The translations under genes and the position numbers were made by a program. DNA of 5,597 nt from NCBI GenBank assembly GCA_024762915.1, contig JANTGL010000189.1, positions 1 to 5,597 of the forward strand, in the 5' to 3' direction. The stretch is from Bacteroidales bacterium. Its GTDB lineage: Bacteria; Bacteroidota; Bacteroidia; Bacteroidales; JAADGE01. The notes beneath the pieces are model-generated. The model was not told where the DNA came from. It did no database searches and saw only the letters and a program-made list of their open reading frames with translations. This document shows positions 1-5,597 of the stretch, in pieces; the stretch's first letter is position 1, and each line of letters begins with the position of its first letter.

Positions 1-203
1 TGAGAGAATTAAGTCGACGTCAAACAAAAAGTAAATATACGAAAGAAATGCAAACGGTTTTGGCAACGGATATGGCAACAAAAGATTTTAATACCGACCC
101 TAAAGGGAACTATAAAACTTATATTGCAAAATATACCGGCGGAAACAGATTCTTTAAATATTTTTTGAAAGCGTATAAAAAACAATGGAAATTAATGGAT
201 TAA
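1..203 (+). CDS. 3' end of an unrecognised gene (basic C-terminal tail)
   Basis: The frame whose first complete codon begins at position 3 is open to a TAA at 201-203, giving the last 66 residues of a protein whose start lies outside the window. I do not recognise the family. The tail is strongly basic, with about 18 Lys/Arg against 7 Asp/Glu, and is rich in aromatic residues near the end (it finishes KAYKKQWKLMD). It has no hydrophobic segment long enough to span a membrane. Codon choice resembles the neighbouring genes, which supports real coding. The stop codon merges into a run of nine A residues (202-210). An internal ATG at 48-50 could in principle start a short ORF, but the frame is open upstream of it, so a truncated larger gene is more likely. 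It is followed by a 115-bp gap before the permease gene on the same strand. Confidence 0.6.
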   Translation, partial: RELSRRQTKSKYTKEMQTVLATDMATKDFNTDPKGNYKTYIAKYTGGNRFFKYFLKAYKKQWKLMD

Positions 204-220
204 AAAAAAATAATATTTAG

Positions 221-285
221 AATTAATCTTAATATAATGATAAATAGAAAAATATTGAGATTTTAAGGTATCATTATAATTAATT
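221..285. repeat. AT-rich imperfect inverted repeat in the intergenic gap
   Basis: The 10-mer TATAATGATA at 233-242 is the exact reverse complement of TATCATTATA at 269-278. The outer arms AATTAAT (221-227) and ATTAATT (279-285) also match, separated from the inner arm by a 5-nt bulge (228-232) on the left side only. The total is 17 paired positions around a 26-nt loop. It could be a weak hairpin at the end of the upstream transcript or a binding site for a dimeric regulator. All pairs but one are A-T, so chance is a serious alternative in sequence this AT-rich. Confidence 0.3.
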
Positions 286-288
286 ATT

Positions 289-296
289 TAATTTTG
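289..296 (+). promoter_or_regulatory. Bacteroidota-type -7 promoter element
   Basis: TAATTTTG matches the Bacteroidota primary sigma factor -7 consensus TAnnTTTG exactly. Transcription would start near 303, leaving a leader of roughly 16 nt before the TTG at 319. No convincing -33 TTG lies at the usual spacing: the nearest, at 255-257, is too far upstream. Such 8-mers arise by chance in AT-rich DNA, so the call rests mainly on its position. Confidence 0.35.
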
Positions 297-318
297 CTGT
301 TCAAAATTTTATAAGATA

Positions 319-2091
319 TTGGAAAACAAAATTAAATCTTCTGAATATAAGCTTTCTGAAATCAGAGCAACTTCAATTTGCGGAAATGATATTTCATCTT
401 CCGTATTGTATGTTTCGGCACTGGCAATTATTGCAGCCGGACAATATGCTTGGATTGCACTCTTAATTGTGGCAGTTGTATTATTTGCTTTCAGAAAAAT
501 ATACGCCGAAGTTGTGGGTGCTTTACCTTTAAACGGCGGTGCTTATAATGCATTACTGAATACAACCGGTAAATCAACAGCTTCTTTAGCTGCAACATTA
601 ACCTTGCTGTCATACATTGCTACAGCCGTTATTTCTGCAACCGAAGCCATGCATTATCTGCACAGTATTATACCGGAATTTAGTGTAATCATTGCAACAA
701 TTATTCTGTTAGCTTTGTTTATGGGTTTGACTATTATGGGAATTACCGAATCGTCATTTGTTGCGATGATGATTTTTATTTTTCATCTTGTTTCATTGGT
801 TCTTTTAGCGTCTGCAATTTTATTTTTTCTTTTTAAGAACGGGTTTGATATTTTTCATGCTAATAACAGTTTAGCTCCGCGAGAAGGAAGTGTATTGAAA
901 GCGATTTTTTGGGGATTTGCAGCTGCTATGCTGGGTATTTCCGGTTTTGAAAGTTCCGCTAACTTTGTAGAAGAACAAAAGCCGGGTGTGTTTCCGAAAA
1001 CATTGAGAAATATGTGGATTGTTGTCAGTGTATTTAATCCGTTGATGGCATTTCTGGCATTATCTTTAGTTCCCGTTTCTGAAATTGCGGCTCATAAAAC
1101 CGATTTATTATCCTATATGGGAACAATATCAGGCGGTAATTGGTTGGCAATAATAGTTTCGATTGATGCTGTTTTGGTATTAAGCGGTGCCGTATTAACT
1201 TCTTTTGTCGGAGTATCGGGTTTATTGGAACGAATGACTTTAGATCGTATTCTACCGAGATTTCTGTTGAAGAAAAACAGAAAAGGAAGTTCTTACAGAA
1301 TTATTATTTTATTCTTTATATTGTCCGTTTCGATATTACTTATAACAAAAGGAGAAGTTGAACCGCTTGCAGGTGTGTACACTATTTCTTTTCTCTCGGT
1401 GATGGCATTGTTCGGAATCGGTAATATTTTATTAAAATTAAGAAGAGAAAAATTACCGAGACCCGAAAAAGCAACCTGGTTTGCGGTATTGTTCGGTATT
1501 TTTGCAGTAATCATTGCTTTAGCCGGGAACATTGTGAAAACTCCTGAAAACAATCAACCTTATAATATCGTTATTTTCACCTATTATTTTATTCCCGCAA
1601 TGCTGTTCATTATCTTTATGTTAAACAGGATTGTCATTTTAAAAGCGATTTTAAATTTTATCGATTATTTATTTGTGAATATGCTGAAAACACTTCGTAA
1701 ATTTGAAAACAATGTTAAAAATTTAATGAATGATATTAATTCTCAAGAGTTTGTATTTTTTACGAAAGGCGATAACATTGTTTCTTTAAATAAAGTACTT
1801 TTGTATATTCAAAAAAATGAACATACCAGAAAAATAAAAATTGTTCATATTATTGATAATAAAGAAGGCGAGATTCCTGAAAATCTTTTAAAAGATATTG
1901 ATTTTCTGGACAGACAATATCCCGATATAAAAATTGAATTTGTTGAAGTTGTAGGAGAATTTTCACCTGAATTTATAGCCCAATTATCCAAGGAGTGGGA
2001 GATACCGATTAATTTTATGTTTATCGGTTCACCGAGTGATAAATTCCCGCATAAGTTAGAAGATTTCGGCGGTTTACGATTGATTATTTAA
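319..2091 (+). CDS. APC-superfamily amino acid permease with soluble C-terminal tail
   Basis: This 590-residue inner-membrane protein is probably a proton- or ion-coupled amino acid transporter or exchanger; its substrate cannot be read from the sequence. Family marks are the TM1 region GNDISSSVLYV (22-32), the TM2 stretch YAEVVGALPLNGGAY (62-76), and the TM6 signature GISGFESSANFVEEQKPG (206-223). I count about 12 hydrophobic segments between residues 26 and 436. After a short amphipathic region (437-470), residues 475-590 form a hydrophilic tail with alternating strand and helix character, longer than a minimal APC permease needs. The start is TTG at 319. The frame is closed by a stop at 289-291, and the first in-frame ATG falls deep in the TM3 region (residue 111), so it would remove essential helices. 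No Shine-Dalgarno is visible. The 3' end overlaps aroA by 8 bp, tail to tail. Family assignment is firm; substrate is unknown. Confidence 0.92.
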   Translation: MENKIKSSEYKLSEIRATSICGNDISSSVLYVSALAIIAAGQYAWIALLIVAVVLFAFRKIYAEVVGALPLNGGAYNALLNTTGKSTASLAATLTLLSYIATAVISATEAMHYLHSIIPEFSVIIATIILLALFMGLTIMGITESSFVAMMIFIFHLVSLVLLASAILFFLFKNGFDIFHANNSLAPREGSVLKAIFWGFAAAMLGISGFESSANFVEEQKPGVFPKTLRNMWIVVSVFNPLMAFLALSLVPVSEIAAHKTDLLSYMGTISGGNWLAIIVSIDAVLVLSGAVLTSFVGVSGLLERMTLDRILPRFLLKKNRKGSSYRIIILFFILSVSILLITKGEVEPLAGVYTISFLSVMALFGIGNILLKLRREKLPRPEKATWFAVLFGIFAVIIALAGNIVKTPENNQPYNIVIFTYYFIPAMLFIIFMLNRIVILKAILNFIDYLFVNMLKTLRKFENNVKNLMNDINSQEFVFFTKGDNIVSLNKVLLYIQKNEHTRKIKIVHIIDNKEGEIPENLLKDIDFLDRQYPDIKIEFVEVVGEFSPEFIAQLSKEWEIPINFMFIGSPSDKFPHKLEDFGGLRLII

Positions 2092-3331
2092 AATTAATAC
2101 CGAGTAAATCATTATAAAATGTCGGATAGGATTTTTTAATACTGCCGGCATTTTTTATGTTTATTCCTTTTTCGGATGAAAGAGCGGCAACAGCGGCTGA
2201 CATTGCTATGCGATGGTCGTTGTGAGAATGAACGGTTCCGCCTTTTACGGTTCCGCCTTTCACAGTCATCAAATCATCTTGAATGATAATTTCAATTCCG
2301 ATGTTTGAAAATTCTTTTTGCAAAATTTCAGCTCGGTTACTTTCTTTATGAATTAAACGATTGACCCCTTTTATGCTTGTTTCTCCTTTGCAATAGGCAG
2401 CCATGGTTACCAAGGGCGGAAATAAATCCGGACAATCCGTTGCGTCGAAATTAAATGCTTTTAAATGGCTTTTTTTTGTAGTGATTTTATTTTCTGAGAT
2501 GTTTAAATTTCCTCCGGCAAGTTTGATTGCTTCTAAAATCTTTATATCGGCTTGTTTTGAATTAATATTTAAACCGATCAGAGAAATCTCTCCGGCAATT
2601 AATCCTGCAACAAATATAAATGCGGCGCCGCTCCAATCGCCTTCAATGGTATAATTTTGTGCCTGAAATTTTTGATTTCCTTTTATATTAAATTCTTTAA
2701 AGTTTTTATTTATTATTCCGATACCGAAATCATTTAAAATACTTAATGTAAGGTTGATATAGGGTTTGCTTTTAAGATTTTTTACCTTTACAACGGAATT
2801 ATTTTCGGATTTTGGTAATGCAGTTAATAAACCTGTCAGAACTTGTGAACTTGTCGAACCGTCAATTTCAATATTTCCGCCTGTTAATTTGCCTGAAATA
2901 TTTATCGGAATAAGACCCGAATTTGTTTTGCATTCTACACCTGCTTGAGTCAATGCATCTTCAATTCCGTCAATCGGTCGTTTTGTTAATGACCCTTTTC
3001 CTGTTATTGTAAATTTTTTTCCGAACAAACTTACAAGAGGCGTAAACATTCTGACACCCAAACCTGATTCACCGCAATTAATGTTTGTTTTGATTTTATT
3101 TTTTCCGGGAATGATACTTATTTGATTTTCTTCAATCTGAATTTCCGCACCTAAATCTTCGGCAATTTTTAAAGCTGCTTTGCAATCTTCACATAATGAA
3201 TAATTTGTAATTACGGTCTTATCTTCACAAAGTACGGCACAAGCAATGACTCTTTGCATCACACTTTTAGACGCAGCAACTTCGATTGTTTTATTAATTG
3301 TTTGCGGATTTATTATTAAAGTGTCAGTCAT
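2084..3331 (-). CDS. aroA: 3-phosphoshikimate 1-carboxyvinyltransferase (EPSP synthase)
   Basis: This cytoplasmic enzyme transfers the enolpyruvyl group of phosphoenolpyruvate to shikimate 3-phosphate, the step before chorismate synthase. At 415 residues it is full length for the family (E. coli 427). Shikimate-phosphate and PEP residues can be matched to E. coli: SKS with Lys22 and Arg27, KRPI (117-120; Arg124), STSSQ (159-163; the Ser-Ser-Gln motif), CPD (300-302; probably the catalytic Asp313), HKESNR (328-333; Glu341/Arg344), NDHR (371-374; Arg386), and KKSYPTF (399-405; Lys411). The loop matching E. coli NAGTAMRP reads ESGLGVRM (88-95), so the Thr97 and Pro101 positions are Leu and Met. 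A perfect 14-bp repeat at 15-bp period produces GGTVKGGTV just before NDHR. The ATG start lies 6 nt after the stop of the DAHP synthase gene, with no Shine-Dalgarno, indicating an operon. It is the last gene of the visible operon and overlaps the convergent permease gene by 8 bp. Confidence 0.97.
   Translation of the reverse strand: MTDTLIINPQTINKTIEVAASKSVMQRVIACAVLCEDKTVITNYSLCEDCKAALKIAEDLGAEIQIEENQISIIPGKNKIKTNINCGESGLGVRMFTPLVSLFGKKFTITGKGSLTKRPIDGIEDALTQAGVECKTNSGLIPINISGKLTGGNIEIDGSTSSQVLTGLLTALPKSENNSVVKVKNLKSKPYINLTLSILNDFGIGIINKNFKEFNIKGNQKFQAQNYTIEGDWSGAAFIFVAGLIAGEISLIGLNINSKQADIKILEAIKLAGGNLNISENKITTKKSHLKAFNFDATDCPDLFPPLVTMAAYCKGETSIKGVNRLIHKESNRAEILQKEFSNIGIEIIIQDDLMTVKGGTVKGGTVHSHNDHRIAMSAAVAALSSEKGINIKNAGSIKKSYPTFYNDLLGINFK
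2116..2156 (+). terminator. Possible intrinsic terminator for the permease gene, inside aroA
   Basis: AAAATGTCGG (2116-2125) pairs with CCGGCATTTT (2145-2154) through 10 pairs including one G-U, around a 19-nt loop, and the downstream arm runs into six T residues (2151-2156). It begins 25 nt after the permease stop codon, a sensible place for plus-strand termination. It lies inside the antisense of the aroA 3' coding end, so it is unlikely to end the aroA transcript, which would lose its stop codon. The stem is modest and the loop large. Confidence 0.35.
2232..2260. repeat. In-frame 15-bp tandem duplication within aroA
   Basis: The 14-mer ACGGTTCCGCCTTT occurs at 2232-2245 and again at 2247-2260 with no mismatch, at a period of 15 bp. 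On the coding strand it gives two copies of the pentapeptide unit seen in GGTVKGGTV, residues 359-367 of AroA. The reading frame is kept. It sits in a surface-type connection before the NDHR motif, where the family often has a pair of glycines, so the protein should tolerate it. Confidence 0.8.
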
Positions 3332-3337
3332 TTGGTC

Positions 3338-4414
3338 TTATTGCTCTTTACTTAGTCTGTTGTAAATTTCGGTTTGCTGCTGAATGGATTCCTGATGAAT
3401 TGCCTGAAAAAATTTATTCACAAATTTAGCACTTAATCCTAATTCTTTTCCCTTTTTTACGGCATTTTCCATAATTTCATTCCATCGATCGGTTTGTAAA
3501 ATGGTTATATTGCTTTTCTTTTTCACGATTCCTATATTTTTTGCAACGTCCATTCTTTTATTCAAATATTCAAAAATGATATTATCATATTCATCAATTT
3601 TTGTTCTTAATTCTTCCATCGTTTCAAGACTTTCCGGAATATCCGCATCTGTTGATTTTCTGTGACGAATAATTAAATGATTAATCAAAATTTTTAAACT
3701 CTCGGGTGTAATCTGCTGTTTGGCATCGCTTAAGGCATTATCGGGATCAATGTGTGTTTCAATCATTAAACCTTCATAATTCAAATCCATTGCTTTTTGC
3801 GATACGCTTTGTAACAAATCTCGTCTTCCGGAAATGTGGCTCGGGTCACAAATAATCGGAAGATCTTTCATGCGTCTTCTCAATTCAACGGGTATTTGCC
3901 ACATCGGTTCATTTCGGTATTTTGATTTTGTGTAAGTTGAAAAACCGCGATGAATTGCCGCAATATTTGTAATTCCGGCTTTTTGAAATCGTTCAACGGC
4001 ACCGATCCATAAATCAATATCGGCATTTACCGGATTTTTAATCATCACGGGAATATCCATACCTGTTAATGTGTCGGCAATTTCCTGCACGGCAAACGGA
4101 TTTGCACTGGTTCGGGCACCGATCCAAAGAATATCGATACCGGCTTTCAATGCTTCGTAAACATGCTTCGTATTTGCAACTTCGGTTGTAACTTGCATAC
4201 CGGTTTCTTCCTTAACTCGTTTCAACCATTTTAACCCTTTTGAACCGACTCCTTCAAAATTTCCCGGGCGTGTTCGGGGTTTCCATATTCCGGCTCTGAA
4301 AACATTTACTCCGTTTTCTGAAAGTAATTTTGCCGTTTTCAATACTTGTGTTTCCGTTTCTGCACTGCACGGACCGGCAATGATGTACGGGCGTTTTGAA
4401 TTTTTTATATCCAT
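3338..4414 (-). CDS. aroF: Bifunctional DAHP synthase (type I-beta) / chorismate mutase (AroQ)
   Basis: This cytoplasmic enzyme of 358 residues joins two pathway steps. The N-terminal domain (about 5-250) condenses phosphoenolpyruvate with erythrose 4-phosphate. It shows GPCSAET (14-20, metal-binding Cys16), KPRT (45-48), IGAR (98-101), KNP (126-128), HRGF (155-158), DPSHISGRR (190-198, His193), and the probable metal ligands Glu219 and Asp230. It lacks an N-terminal regulatory extension, fitting the short I-beta class. After a linker (about 250-262), residues 263-350 form an AroQ chorismate mutase with LRTKIDEYD (Arg270), Arg287, Lys298, Arg310, and SIQQQ (343-347). In the Prevotella and Porphyromonas enzymes with this domain order, the mutase domain also lets prephenate inhibit the synthase; the same control here is inference. 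The ATG start is 10 nt after the tyrA stop, with no Shine-Dalgarno. The symbol is a convention, as naming of this fusion varies. Confidence 0.95.
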   Translation of the reverse strand: MDIKNSKRPYIIAGPCSAETETQVLKTAKLLSENGVNVFRAGIWKPRTRPGNFEGVGSKGLKWLKRVKEETGMQVTTEVANTKHVYEALKAGIDILWIGARTSANPFAVQEIADTLTGMDIPVMIKNPVNADIDLWIGAVERFQKAGITNIAAIHRGFSTYTKSKYRNEPMWQIPVELRRRMKDLPIICDPSHISGRRDLLQSVSQKAMDLNYEGLMIETHIDPDNALSDAKQQITPESLKILINHLIIRHRKSTDADIPESLETMEELRTKIDEYDNIIFEYLNKRMDVAKNIGIVKKKSNITILQTDRWNEIMENAVKKGKELGLSAKFVNKFFQAIHQESIQQQTEIYNRLSKEQ

Positions 4415-4424
4415 TGTTTAATTT

Positions 4425-5261
4425 TTATACGATGCGTTTTATTTTATTGGCATCTTCGATTAAATTTTTTATTTCGGAACCATTTCCGGAAAGGATGCCT
4501 TTTTTAAAATTTTCTAATTTTTCAATATAGGTATCAATAACATCAATCACATTGGTTTTGTTTTGAGAAAAAATCGGTGTCCACATTTCGGAAGAACTTT
4601 TTGCCAAACGAACCGTTGATCGAAATCCGCCGCCGGCCATATTAAAAATGTGTTTTTCATCTTTTTCTTTTTCTAAAACGGTTAAAGCCAATGCAAAAGA
4701 ACTGATATGTGAAATATGCGAAACATAGGCAGCATGCACGTCGTGAGCTTTTGCTTCCATGTGAATGATGCGCATATTTAAAGTCCCGTATAAATCTTCG
4801 GTATCTTTTAATGCTTTTTCGGAACTTTCTTCTTTATTGCAAATAATGGTTGATTTTCCGTCGAACAAATGCGAAATTGCTGCCCAAGGTCCGGAATATT
4901 CCGTTCCTGCCATCGGATGTGATGCAACGAAATTTTTGCGTTTCGGATGGTTTTTTACTAATTCGCAAATTCCGTGTTTGGTAGAGCAAACATCAGTAAC
5001 TGTTTGATCTGTAACTTTATCTAAAATATCCGGTAACAACTTATGAGTAGCATCGACCGGAGTCGCTATAACTATTAAATCGGCTTTTTTAATTCCTTCA
5101 TCCAAATCGCTGATTTCATTAACTAAACCTATATTTTTAGCTGTTTCGGCATGTAATTTATCGGAATCAACCCCGATAACATGATCGGTAAAATGTCTTT
5201 TCTTCAAATCAATTGCCATTGAACCGCCTATTAATCCGATTCCTATTACAGTTACGTTCAT
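4425..5261 (-). CDS. tyrA: Prephenate dehydrogenase
   Basis: This cytoplasmic enzyme oxidatively decarboxylates prephenate to 4-hydroxyphenylpyruvate, the tyrosine branch. It has 278 residues. The N-terminal Rossmann fold has GIGLIGGS (7-14), then GVDSD with Asp32 at the end of the second strand, favouring NAD over NADP. ATPVD (66-70) and DVCSTKHG (90-97) follow. HPMAGTEYSGP (115-125) holds the expected catalytic His115. The helical C-terminal domain has HAAYVSHISHISSF (176-189) and GGGFRSTVRLAKSSSEMW (210-227), where Arg213 probably binds substrate. There is no C-terminal ACT domain as in Bacillus-type TyrA, so tyrosine control through such a domain is not expected. The ATG start is 4 nt after the aminotransferase stop, suggesting translational coupling. 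Its substrate prephenate is the product of the next gene's mutase domain. Use of arogenate instead cannot be excluded from motifs alone. Confidence 0.95.
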   Translation of the reverse strand: MNVTVIGIGLIGGSMAIDLKKRHFTDHVIGVDSDKLHAETAKNIGLVNEISDLDEGIKKADLIVIATPVDATHKLLPDILDKVTDQTVTDVCSTKHGICELVKNHPKRKNFVASHPMAGTEYSGPWAAISHLFDGKSTIICNKEESSEKALKDTEDLYGTLNMRIIHMEAKAHDVHAAYVSHISHISSFALALTVLEKEKDEKHIFNMAGGGFRSTVRLAKSSSEMWTPIFSQNKTNVIDVIDTYIEKLENFKKGILSGNGSEIKNLIEDANKIKRIV

Positions 5262-5265
5262 TTGT

Positions 5266-5597
5266 TCAACTTTTTATTGTAATTTCACTTGTTATACGTT
5301 CTAAGGTTTTTTTATAGTCATCATAATTGTTAGATAATGAAATTCTTACATATTTCTTTCCGTTTTGTCCGAACACTTCTCCCGGCGTTATAAAAACTTC
5401 AAATTTATTGAGCATAAAATCCGAAAATTCAATACCTGAATTAAAATATTCGGGAATTTTTGCCCAAACAAACATTCCGACTCCGGATTTATCATAGCTG
5501 CAACCTGATTTGTCAAGAATCTGCCAAACAATTTGTCGTCTGTTTTGATAGGTTTCATTAATTTTTTTATACCATTTTTCATTTAAATTTAATGCTG
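5266..5597 (-). CDS. Class I/II pyridoxal-phosphate aminotransferase, C-terminal part
   Basis: The minus-strand frame is open from the right edge to a TGA at 5266-5268, giving the last 109 residues of a longer gene that is normally near 390 codons. The fragment matches the small C-terminal domain of fold-type I aminotransferases: a long helix with NRRQIVWQIL (18-27), a strand GVGMFVWAKIP (38-48), then VFITPGEVFG (67-76) and KKYVRISLS (80-88), where Arg84 should bind the substrate alpha-carboxylate. The PLP lysine lies outside the window. An ATG at 5473-5475 is internal and not the true start. Being first of four tightly spaced genes with tyrA and DAHP synthase-mutase suggests it transaminates 4-hydroxyphenylpyruvate and/or phenylpyruvate, but aspartate-type or diaminopimelate-type specificity cannot be ruled out from this fragment. 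The operon promoter must lie outside the window. Confidence 0.88.
   Translation of the reverse strand, partial: ALNLNEKWYKKINETYQNRRQIVWQILDKSGCSYDKSGVGMFVWAKIPEYFNSGIEFSDFMLNKFEVFITPGEVFGQNGKKYVRISLSNNYDDYKKTLERITSEITIKS

Noticed and set aside
1293..1553. Minus-strand ORF of 86 codons
   Set aside because: It is antisense to the membrane core of the permease, its peptide has no family character, and the permease frame explains the sequence fully.
2004..2028. ACCGAT/ATCGGT hairpin as a terminator for aroA
   Set aside because: The stem is only 6 bp with a 13-nt loop and no T tract on the minus-strand side; it lies in permease coding sequence and is probably chance.
2470..2477. Run of eight T (A on the coding strand) in aroA as a phase-variation tract
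   Set aside because: It encodes ordinary Lys codons in an AT-rich gene and is short; nothing else suggests a contingency locus.
2403..2948. Two plus-strand ORFs (2403-2654 and 2766-2948)
   Set aside because: Both are antisense to aroA, whose conserved motifs span the region; the peptides are low-complexity mirrors of it.
4415..4424. Possible Shine-Dalgarno before the DAHP synthase gene
   Set aside because: The 10-nt gap reads AAATTAAACA on the coding strand, with no GGAG-like sequence; the other gaps are also without one.
4765..5007. Plus-strand ORF of 80 codons
   Set aside because: It is antisense to the Rossmann and HPMAG region of tyrA and shows no independent coding signal.
5266..5475. 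A stand-alone 69-residue protein starting at the ATG at 5473-5475
   Set aside because: The same frame continues upstream to the window edge with aminotransferase-like sequence, so this ATG is internal.
5388..5582. Minus-strand ORF of 64 codons in a second frame
   Set aside because: It overlaps the aminotransferase frame, which is open to the window edge and carries conserved motifs.

Overview
This is an AT-rich stretch of bacterial chromosome, most likely from the phylum Bacteroidota; genus is not determinable. Three things point that way. A DAHP synthase carries a chorismate mutase fused to its C-terminus, an architecture characterised in Prevotella and Porphyromonas. No recognisable Shine-Dalgarno sequence precedes any gene start. 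A perfect TAnnTTTG promoter element lies just upstream of the permease gene. The taxon call is inference.

Layout from left to right. Positions 1-203 hold the 3' end of an unrecognised plus-strand gene for a very basic protein tail. Positions 204-318 are an AT-rich gap with a long imperfect inverted repeat and the promoter-like element. Positions 319-2091 encode an APC-superfamily amino acid permease on the plus strand, starting at TTG, with a soluble C-terminal alpha/beta tail of about 115 residues. The rest of the window is a tight minus-strand operon read right to left: a class I/II aminotransferase (5' end outside the window), prephenate dehydrogenase (tyrA), bifunctional DAHP synthase-chorismate mutase, and EPSP synthase (aroA). 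The gaps between these genes are 4, 10 and 6 nt. The permease gene and aroA converge and their 3' ends overlap by 8 bp.

The operon serves aromatic amino acid synthesis. DAHP synthase commits carbon to the shikimate pathway and AroA makes EPSP, two steps and one step before chorismate respectively being supplied from elsewhere. The fused mutase turns chorismate into prephenate, TyrA oxidises prephenate to 4-hydroxyphenylpyruvate, and the aminotransferase probably performs the final transamination to tyrosine and/or phenylalanine. The other shikimate genes (aroB, aroD/Q, aroE, aroK, aroC) and prephenate dehydratase are not in the window. The permease lies on the opposite strand, and a role in aromatic amino acid transport is not shown.

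I found no mobile element, CRISPR array, RNA gene or defence-type system. The window looks like core metabolism, and the points worth a second look are details: the permease tail, the divergent phosphoenolpyruvate/glyphosate loop of AroA, an in-frame 15-bp duplication in aroA, and the overlapping gene ends with a terminator-like hairpin.
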